NCBI GenBank assembly: GCA_024404655.1
Contig: JAKSPR010000178.1
Location: 1 to 6,223, forward strand
DNA: 6,223 nucleotides
Direction: 5' to 3'
Source: Clostridia bacterium
Lineage (GTDB): Bacteria; Bacillota; Clostridia; Oscillospirales; CAG-272
Made by a program: the position numbers and the translations under genes. This document shows positions 1 to 4,226 of the stretch, piece after piece. The notes under the pieces were generated by a model that saw only the letters and a list, made by a program, of their open reading frames with translations, made no database searches and was not told the DNA's origin. Each line of letters begins with the position of its first letter. Positions within the stretch are counted from its first letter, which is position 1.

Positions 1-45
1 TGGGCAAGCAATGATGCAGCTTGATTATCGCTAAAGGAGAAGACC

Positions 46-153
46 ATGGAAAAATACGAAATCCCGGAAATTGAAATAATTGTTTTTGAAGCTGAGGATA
101 TTTTGACAGAAAGTCCTGTGTTTTTAGAAGAGGATAATTTTAACCAACAGTAA
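46..153 (+). CDS. Small acidic peptide, 35 aa, function unknown
   Basis: ATG at 46 follows a strong Shine-Dalgarno (AAAGGAGA, 33-40) at good spacing, and the frame closes with TAA at 151. The product is 35 residues, starts MEKYEIPEIEIIVFEAED and ends EDNFNQQ. It has 11 acidic residues against one lysine (net about -10), no cysteine, no signal peptide and no membrane segment. From memory, short peptides with this opening (M-K/E-K-Y-x-x-P-x-x-E-I-I-x-F-E-x-E-D) recur in clostridial genomes as unnamed hypothetical proteins; I know no established function. GC is about 31% by my count, clearly lower than the genes after it. It may be co-transcribed with the lipoprotein gene, whose start lies 64 bases downstream beyond a hairpin. 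The good ribosome site and compact frame make it likely to be real, but no function should be assigned. Confidence 0.7.
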   Translation: MEKYEIPEIEIIVFEAEDILTESPVFLEEDNFNQQ

Positions 154-170
154 AATTCTCTGCAACATGG

Positions 171-196
171 ATAGGCATTGCATCCGCAATGCCTAT
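171..196 (+). promoter_or_regulatory. Perfect 10-bp hairpin between small peptide and lipoprotein genes
   Basis: ATAGGCATTG (171-180) pairs perfectly with CAATGCCTAT (187-196) around the 6-base loop CATCCG. What follows is TGACTTTAAGAGG, with no run of T, so it is not a typical intrinsic terminator. It ends only 8 bases before the Shine-Dalgarno (AGAGG, 205-209) of the lipoprotein gene. It could be a weak terminator, an attenuator, or an RNA-stability element separating two differently expressed genes. The structure is certain; its role is inferred. Confidence 0.55.
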
Positions 197-216
197 TGAC
201 TTTAAGAGGTAATACC

Positions 217-861
217 GTGAAACATAAAACACACCTGTCCTCCGCATCTGCTCTGATCATCGCCCTGACACTTCTGTTTTCCTCCTGCGGCACGAAGAAC
301 ACGGAAAACGGGGGGGAAACGGGCGTATCCGACCAAGTCCCCGAAACCGCCATGACGGACCGCGAAGACGATACCGCAGAAACAGCCGATGCGGAAACGC
401 ATCCCGCAGAACCCACCATCGGAGAACTGCCGCCCGTTGAAGAATTCCCGGAGGCGGACCTGTCCGATCCCGGTGCTCCTGTGGAGGAAACAGAGAACAC
501 CACTCAAAACGATACCGTGCTCCCCGCAGATAATACACCGTCTGTCGACCAGCCGATAACCGACAATAAGGTCCCCTCTGATGGTGCAGTACCTCCGGTC
601 AAAGATACTCCATCGTCCGATGAAACAACAGCGGATGAAGAAGCACCGGTTCCCGCCGACACGCCTTACGAAAATGATCTCCCCCAGACTGAAAATATAC
701 CGCCGGAGGATGAAGTGCCGACCGATACCGCCCAGCCTGAGGACCCCCGGCACGGTGAGGATGTACCGGAGGAAGCCGACACCGAGACCCCTGTCCCGGA
801 AGTCACGGAACCCGAACAGGAAGACGACGGCGCCATCGTCCTGCCGATCATCCGGTTCTGA
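217..861 (+). CDS. Putative lipoprotein with a proline/acid-rich disordered mature chain
   Basis: I chose GTG 217 because AGAGG (205-209) lies 7 bases upstream and the encoded N-terminus is a clean lipoprotein signal: K2, K4, a hydrophobic core (about residues 10-21) and a lipobox LFSSC with the lipidated cysteine at 24. An upstream in-frame ATG at 178 lies inside the hairpin and lacks a ribosome site. The 214-residue precursor gives a mature chain of 191 residues, of which I count 54 Asp/Glu and 29 Pro against six Lys/Arg. It is also rich in Thr, and has no second cysteine and no recognisable folded domain. It ends in a short hydrophobic tail, GAIVLPIIRF. By the known lipoprotein pathway it should be anchored to the outer face of the membrane. 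The chain resembles a wall-spanning linker, yet nothing folded is attached. An alternative is a remnant of a larger lipoprotein. No function assigned. Confidence 0.75.
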   Translation: MKHKTHLSSASALIIALTLLFSSCGTKNTENGGETGVSDQVPETAMTDREDDTAETADAETHPAEPTIGELPPVEEFPEADLSDPGAPVEETENTTQNDTVLPADNTPSVDQPITDNKVPSDGAVPPVKDTPSSDETTADEEAPVPADTPYENDLPQTENIPPEDEVPTDTAQPEDPRHGEDVPEEADTETPVPEVTEPEQEDDGAIVLPIIRF

Positions 862-875
862 TTTCAGATACCCCC

Positions 876-903
876 AAAAGCAGCTTCGGCTGCTTTTTCT
901 TTT
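876..903 (+). terminator. Intrinsic terminator after the lipoprotein gene
   Basis: AAAAGCAGC (876-884) pairs with GCTGCTTTT (889-897) around the stable tetraloop TTCG, followed by TCTTTT. The stem begins 14 bases after the lipoprotein stop codon. Outer pairing CC...GG (874-875 with 904-905) could extend the structure. This is a canonical Rho-independent terminator and ends the first unit. Confidence 0.9.
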
Positions 904-1000
904 GGCAAAATCCGCAGTTACCCATCAGACCCCGGAACACCGCCAAGCCCCGACTGAAACCGCTCCATGAAGTTCTGCCCCCACTTTTTTCCCGTTCCTC

Positions 1001-1029
1001 TTGATTTTTTCCATGATATCCTGTATAAT
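1001..1029 (+). promoter_or_regulatory. Sigma-A type promoter for the TIM-barrel/hydrolase operon
   Basis: TTGATT (1001-1006) and a perfect TATAAT (1024-1029) are separated by exactly 17 bases. Predicted transcription start is near 1036, giving a leader of about 60 bases before the ATG at 1098. It sits after the previous terminator and before the first gene of the unit. Confidence 0.8.
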
Positions 1030-1054
1030 GAACATAAACGATATAGCCGTTCAT
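1028..1054. repeat. Inverted repeat overlapping the transcription start region
   Basis: ATGAAC (1028-1033) and GTTCAT (1049-1054) are inverted copies 15 bases apart, starting at the end of the -10 box and covering the expected transcription start. The position would suit an operator for a repressor, but the arms are only 6 bp and the region is AT-rich, so chance is a fair alternative. Confidence 0.3.
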
Positions 1055-1097
1055 GATTGGACGACTGCAAAAATATTTCAGAATGGAGCATAGAATC

Positions 1098-1934
1098 ATG
1101 AGCAACAGAAACGACTGGAAAACAGGACTTTCCTGCGGTGCGGTATCTCCCGCAAAGCTGCGCAGAGCGGCTGCCGCAAACATTGACTGCCTTGAGGTCA
1201 ACGGCATTGAAGAGGGCATGTACTGGAAAGATGTTCCCGCATGGGAAAAGAACATCGGTGTCAAGGTGCAGTCCTTCCACCTGCCTTTTGTCTGGCCGAG
1301 AGCAGGCGTCCTTGCAAGCGACCCCTCCACCCTTGATCCCGAAATCTGGGAGCAGACCAAAAAGCAGTGTGTCCCGATCATTGAACAGGCAGGCGGGGAA
1401 GGCGGCATCGGTATTTTTGTCATCCATCCTTCTCTGGAACCCAATCCCGTGTCCGGCCCCGAGCGTCAGGCGCTGATTGATTCTTCGATTGAACACCTCG
1501 GCTATCTTTCCGATATCTGCAAAAAGCACGGCGCTGTTCTCGCAGTCGAGGACCTTCCGCGTACCTGCCTTGGCAATACGGCGGAGGAGCTGCGCTATAT
1601 CATGGACGCCAATGCGGACCTCCGTGTCTGCTTTGACGTCAACCACCTGCTGCAGGGCGATCATGTTTCCTTCGTGAAGCTCCTTGCCGATCGTCTGGTC
1701 ACCACGCATATTTCCGACTATGACTTTGTGGATGAACGTCACCTGTTCCCCAGAGAAGCACGCTGGATCCCGTCCCGCAAGCTGGCGACCTGGGGTCAGA
1801 TCAACTGGGGCGAGCTCCAGAAGGCACTGGAAGATGCCGATTATAAAGGCGCATGGATGTATGAGGTCGATATGAACGGTCATACCGAATGGATCGACAT
1901 CTACGCAAACCGCCAGTCGCTTCTGGGCCTGTGA
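1098..1934 (+). CDS. Sugar phosphate isomerase/epimerase-family TIM-barrel protein
   Basis: ATG 1098 is preferred: GGAG (1085-1088) lies 9 bases upstream, whereas earlier in-frame ATGs (1053, 1083) lack one. The 278-residue product fits the xylose-isomerase-like TIM-barrel fold (AP endonuclease 2 / IolE-like superfamily) in length and motif order. Seen in order: FHLPF (H61) on an early strand, VIHPS (H110), AVEDLP (E151), CFDVNH (D180, H183), THISDYD (H204, D207), TWGQINW (231-237, the usual G-x-G-x-ID-W segment) and YEVDM (E256). E151, D180, H204 and E256 are at the places where this family binds its divalent metal. The protein should be cytosolic and catalyse a sugar or polyol isomerisation, epimerisation or dehydration; the substrate cannot be told. 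It is first in an operon with the hydrolase gene 15 bases downstream. Confidence 0.88.
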   Translation: MSNRNDWKTGLSCGAVSPAKLRRAAAANIDCLEVNGIEEGMYWKDVPAWEKNIGVKVQSFHLPFVWPRAGVLASDPSTLDPEIWEQTKKQCVPIIEQAGGEGGIGIFVIHPSLEPNPVSGPERQALIDSSIEHLGYLSDICKKHGAVLAVEDLPRTCLGNTAEELRYIMDANADLRVCFDVNHLLQGDHVSFVKLLADRLVTTHISDYDFVDERHLFPREARWIPSRKLATWGQINWGELQKALEDADYKGAWMYEVDMNGHTEWIDIYANRQSLLGL

Positions 1935-1949
1935 TCAAAAAAAACCGCT

Positions 1950-2561
1950 ATGAAAATCCTTTCACTGCCGATAAGAGGATATTCCTCAAACTGTTATCTG
2001 CTGATTTCCGGTGCAGAAGCCATCATCATTGATCCCTCCGTATCCGTGGATATCATCCGTGAAAAGCTCACAGAAGAAAATGCCCGCCCGGTCGGAATCA
2101 TCCTGACCCACGCCCATTACGATCACATGCTGACACTGGAAGTGGCAAGAGAGACCTTCGGCTGTCCGCTCTATGTCCATTCTGCGGAAGCGGATGCGGT
2201 AGGCGACCCTGTACGCAACGTCAGCGGCAGCCTGTTCGGTGATCCCCACGCATGGAAACCGGCGGAACAGCTTCTGGAAAACGGCTCCGTAATAACCCTT
2301 GGTGATGAAACAATCAAGGTCATCCATACACCGGGCCACACTCCGGGCTGTATCTGCCTGCAGTGCGGAAAGATTCTTGTATCGGGCGATACCATATTTG
2401 CCGACGGCTACGGACGGTACGACCTTCCCGGAGGCGATGCCCAGGTGCTTGCACAAACCTTATACCGCTTTGCGGATATGGATCAGGACCTTGTGATCTA
2501 TCCCGGTCACGGCCCCGCAGAAAAGCTCGGAATCGCACTCTATAATCTTGGCATCGGATAA
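1950..2561 (+). CDS. Metallo-beta-lactamase-fold hydrolase, glyoxalase II-like
   Basis: The 203-residue protein carries a full set of metal ligands for this fold: THAHYDH (H54, H56, D58, H59), TPGHTPG (H130), SGDTIF (D147) and PGHGP (H187). GRYDLPGG (155-162) after the fourth motif is typical of the short hydroxyacylglutathione-hydrolase-like (YcbL/GloB-type) branch, which hydrolyses thioesters such as S-lactoylglutathione or related acyl-thiols. The C-terminal substrate domain of classical glyoxalase II is absent, so it is the short form. It is likely cytosolic with two zinc or iron ions. The start ATG has no Shine-Dalgarno. It lies 15 bases after the stop of the TIM-barrel gene, in the same reading frame, after a run of eight A (1937-1944), so translation probably depends on coupling to the upstream gene. 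The actual substrate is unknown. Confidence 0.9.
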   Translation: MKILSLPIRGYSSNCYLLISGAEAIIIDPSVSVDIIREKLTEENARPVGIILTHAHYDHMLTLEVARETFGCPLYVHSAEADAVGDPVRNVSGSLFGDPHAWKPAEQLLENGSVITLGDETIKVIHTPGHTPGCICLQCGKILVSGDTIFADGYGRYDLPGGDAQVLAQTLYRFADMDQDLVIYPGHGPAEKLGIALYNLGIG

Positions 2562-2581
2562 TAAAAGACAATATCCAAAGT

Positions 2582-2617
2582 CCCCGCTGTTTACAGAATT
2601 TCTGCAAAGCAGCGGGG
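2582..2617 (+). terminator. Long GC-rich hairpin ending the hydrolase operon
   Basis: CCCCGCTG (2582-2589) pairs with CAGCGGGG (2610-2617); inside, TTT pairs with AAA and CAGA (2594-2597) with TCTG (2601-2604) around ATT, with one mismatch and one bulged base. It starts 20 bases after the stop codon. The bases directly after (CTGCTCGTTTCC) are not a good T tract; the nearest one is TTATTTTTTTA at 2643-2653. An overlapping alternative stem, AGCAGC (2608-2613) with GCTGCT (2617-2622), excludes the main one. It most likely acts as a terminator, with less certainty than the other two. Confidence 0.65.
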
Positions 2618-2662
2618 CTGCTCGTTTCCGTGCTGCTGTTTGTTATTTTTTTATGAAATCAC

Positions 2663-2691
2663 TTGACAAGTGACCGAATGGTCACTATAAT
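2663..2691 (+). promoter_or_regulatory. Perfect consensus promoter of the methyltransferase gene
   Basis: TTGACA (2663-2668) and TATAAT (2686-2691) both match the housekeeping consensus exactly with a 17-base spacer. A second TATAAT follows immediately (2692-2697) but at poor spacing. Transcription should begin near 2698, giving a leader of roughly 34 bases. Such a strong promoter usually needs a repressor, and the palindrome filling the spacer fits that. Confidence 0.9.
2669..2686. promoter_or_regulatory. Palindromic operator inside the promoter spacer, TetR-type
   Basis: AGTGACC (2669-2675) and GGTCACT (2680-2686) are perfect inverted copies around GAAT. The 18-bp palindrome exactly fills the space between the -35 and -10 boxes. 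TGACC/GGTCA half-sites of this size and placement are typical of TetR-family repressors, which block RNA polymerase and release on binding a small ligand. No TetR gene lies in this window, so the regulator is encoded elsewhere. That a repressor binds here is well supported by position and symmetry; the TetR assignment is inference. Confidence 0.75.
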
Positions 2692-2731
2692 TATAATCAT
2701 CAGAATGACAGACAGGAGAGAGGACGCATTT

Positions 2732-3520
2732 ATGAGTACAAGAAAAGAGATCATCAGCAGTTTTTACGGACAGATTGATGAGAACAGCAGGCTTGAGAGA
2801 ACAAGACACGGCCAGCTTGAGTATTTTACAACGATGCACTACATCCACCGCTATACATCCCCGGATTCAAAGATTCTCGAAGTCGGTGCCGGAACCGGAC
2901 GGTATTCGGTTGCTCTTGCCAGAGAGGGAATGGACGTGACCGCGGTCGAACTTGTCGAGCATAATCTTGATATTCTGAAAGAAAACGGCAAAGGCATCGA
3001 GACACTCCGCGCCTGTCAGGGGGATGCTACGGATCTCAGCCGTTTTGATGACAATACCTTTGATGCAGCACTGGTCCTCGGTCCGATGTATCATCTGTAC
3101 GACGCAGATGATGTAGACCGGGCAATCAATGAAGCAATACGGGTGACAAAGCCGGGAGGTACGATTCTATACGCTTTTATTTCAGTGTTTGCGATCATGT
3201 ACGCAAATTACTTTTACGGGAACTGGGCGTTTGGACAGGACGAAAACTTCACGGATGATTATCGGGTAAAGCACTATAAAGAACAGCTCTTTACCGGATA
3301 CGATGTACCTGAGTTTGAAGCATTGTTTCAGAATAAACCTGTTGCATGGATCACAACGACCGGCGTGGACGGTCTGCTGGAACCGATTGAGAAACGTTCC
3401 GATTTCGACATTCCTGATGAAGATTTCAAAGCGTTTGCGGAATGGTATCTGAATTTTTCCGAAAAAAGAGAACTGCTCGGAAATACAAATCATCTTTTGT
3501 ATATCTGCAGAAAACTATGA
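2732..3520 (+). CDS. Class I SAM-dependent methyltransferase
   Basis: ATG 2732 is chosen because GAGAGGA (2718-2724) lies 7 bases upstream. The longer frame begins with TTG inside the -35 box and cannot be translated from this promoter. The 262-residue protein has the Rossmann-fold methyltransferase motifs in order: ILEVGAGTGRYS (48-59, SAM-binding glycine loop), AVELV (71-75, E73 for the ribose hydroxyls), GDATDL (97-102), AALVLGPMYHLY (112-123, strand 4 and the segment after it) and VTKPGG (138-143). The C-terminal half (about 150-262) is rich in aromatic residues and probably forms the acceptor-binding cap. The family methylates small molecules, cofactors, proteins or nucleic acids; the acceptor cannot be deduced. 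It is a single-gene unit between its own promoter/operator and a terminator. Ligand-controlled expression suggests a response to a xenobiotic or signal molecule, which is inference. Confidence 0.9.
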   Translation: MSTRKEIISSFYGQIDENSRLERTRHGQLEYFTTMHYIHRYTSPDSKILEVGAGTGRYSVALAREGMDVTAVELVEHNLDILKENGKGIETLRACQGDATDLSRFDDNTFDAALVLGPMYHLYDADDVDRAINEAIRVTKPGGTILYAFISVFAIMYANYFYGNWAFGQDENFTDDYRVKHYKEQLFTGYDVPEFEALFQNKPVAWITTTGVDGLLEPIEKRSDFDIPDEDFKAFAEWYLNFSEKRELLGNTNHLLYICRKL

Positions 3521-3527
3521 TAGCAAG

Positions 3528-3556
3528 ACGGATGCTCCTGAAAAGCATCCGTTTTT
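3528..3556 (+). terminator. Intrinsic terminator after the methyltransferase gene
   Basis: ACGGATGCT (3528-3536) pairs perfectly with AGCATCCGT (3544-3552) around a 7-base loop, followed by TTTT and C. It begins 7 bases after the stop codon. This is a canonical Rho-independent terminator and isolates the methyltransferase unit from the sigma-factor operon. Confidence 0.92.
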
Positions 3557-3594
3557 CTGTCACGGCGAAAAATATATCCGGAATTTTAATCCCG

Positions 3595-3628
3595 TGCAAC
3601 AGAAAAAAAGAAAAAAGTTGTCATATAG
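3595..3628 (+). promoter_or_regulatory. Candidate ECF-type promoter of the sigma-factor operon
   Basis: TGCAAC (3595-3600) is followed by an almost pure A tract with two G (3601-3616) and then TTGTCATATAG (3618-3628). ECF sigma factors typically read an AAC-containing -35 box and a CGTC/GTC-type -10 box, and often transcribe their own gene. Here the gap between TGCAAC and TGTC is 18 bases, somewhat longer than the common 16. No good housekeeping promoter is visible between the previous terminator and the gene. A small hairpin GGATC-AGAC-GATCC (3637-3650) lies in the resulting leader. The autoregulation reading is inference. Confidence 0.45.
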
Positions 3629-3674
3629 GGTGAAGGGGATCAGACGATCCAACCGGCGGAAAGGAGGGCGGCAG

Positions 3675-4226
3675 ATGTCAAAAACCGAAAAACAAACCGA
3701 AGAAGAGATCTTGTCGCTCTTTTTTGAACGGCAGGAAACGGCAATCGAAGCGTTTGCCGCTTACGACGGGAACTGCTGCTATCGTATCGCCTACGGCATC
3801 ACCGAAAACAAAGAGAGCGCCGAAGAATGTGTCGATGATCTGTATCTGCAGCTCTGGAACAGCATCCCGCCGGAGCATCCGGAATCCCTCCGGGCCTATG
3901 CCTGTAAGATTGTCCGCAATCTCGCGCTGAATCTGATCAAAAAGCAGAAAACCCAAAAACGCGCGGCGCTGCTTGTGGAACTTGATGAAAGCACTGCTGA
4001 CATCCCGGATGCGGATGTTTCAGAACTTGGAGAAATCCTCGATACGTTCCTTGCAGAGCAACCGCGCGTCCGGGTGCTGATCTTTATGCGTCGGTACTAT
4101 TATTCCGATTCTGTTGCGCATATCGCAAAGATCACAGGTTATGACGAAAATAAAGTCAGCCGCATTCTGTCAAAAATGAGAAAAGAACTGAAAAAGTATC
4201 TTGAGCGGGGAGGGATCAAAGTATGA
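3675..4226 (+). CDS. ECF-type RNA polymerase sigma factor
   Basis: ATG 3675 follows an excellent Shine-Dalgarno (AAGGAGGG, 3661-3668). The 183-residue protein has the two-domain layout of sigma-70 family ECF factors. Region 2 (about 20-92) contains the A-Y-GITENKESAEECVDDLYLQLW segment (39-61), matching the family pattern of a helix with acidic pairs after a gap-E-D-A-E-like turn, and the RAYACKIVRNLALNLIKK helix (73-90) that contacts the -10 element. Region 4 (about 117-176) has the helix-turn-helix DSVAHIAKITGYDENKVSRILSKMRKEL (145-172) for the -35 element. Region 3 is absent, as expected. The gene overlaps the next by 4 bases (ATGA at 4223-4226), so translation is coupled. It presumably directs RNA polymerase to a small regulon that may include its own operon. 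There is no separate anti-sigma gene in the window. Confidence 0.88.
   Translation: MSKTEKQTEEEILSLFFERQETAIEAFAAYDGNCCYRIAYGITENKESAEECVDDLYLQLWNSIPPEHPESLRAYACKIVRNLALNLIKKQKTQKRAALLVELDESTADIPDADVSELGEILDTFLAEQPRVRVLIFMRRYYYSDSVAHIAKITGYDENKVSRILSKMRKELKKYLERGGIKV

Noticed and set aside
1..34. Possible tail of an upstream gene (frame ending TAA 32-34 or frame ending TGA 22-24)
   Set aside because: Only about ten codons or fewer are visible in either frame, and nothing distinguishes them from chance.
46..153. Small peptide as a precursor of a ribosomally made, modified natural product
   Set aside because: There are no cysteines, no Ser/Thr-rich core, no cleavage motif, and no radical SAM, lanthionine or YcaO-type enzyme gene in the window.
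161..166. TGCAAC before the lipoprotein, as in the candidate ECF -35 box
   Set aside because: No GTC-type -10 box occurs at a workable distance, so a single hexamer match is taken as chance.
918..1883. Long open frame on the minus strand (321 codons) opposite the TIM-barrel gene
   Set aside because: It lies almost wholly antisense to a gene with clear family motifs and shows no recognisable motif itself. Long antisense frames arise from codon bias in GC-richer genes.
2663..2731. N-terminal extension of the methyltransferase starting at TTG 2663
   Set aside because: This start is part of the -35 box, and the extension would include the promoter and operator; the ATG at 2732 has a ribosome site.
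3594..3674. N-terminal extension of the sigma factor from GTG 3594
   Set aside because: It lacks a ribosome site and reads through the candidate promoter and the AAGGAGGG site. The encoded Lys/Arg-rich stretch does not resemble a sigma domain.
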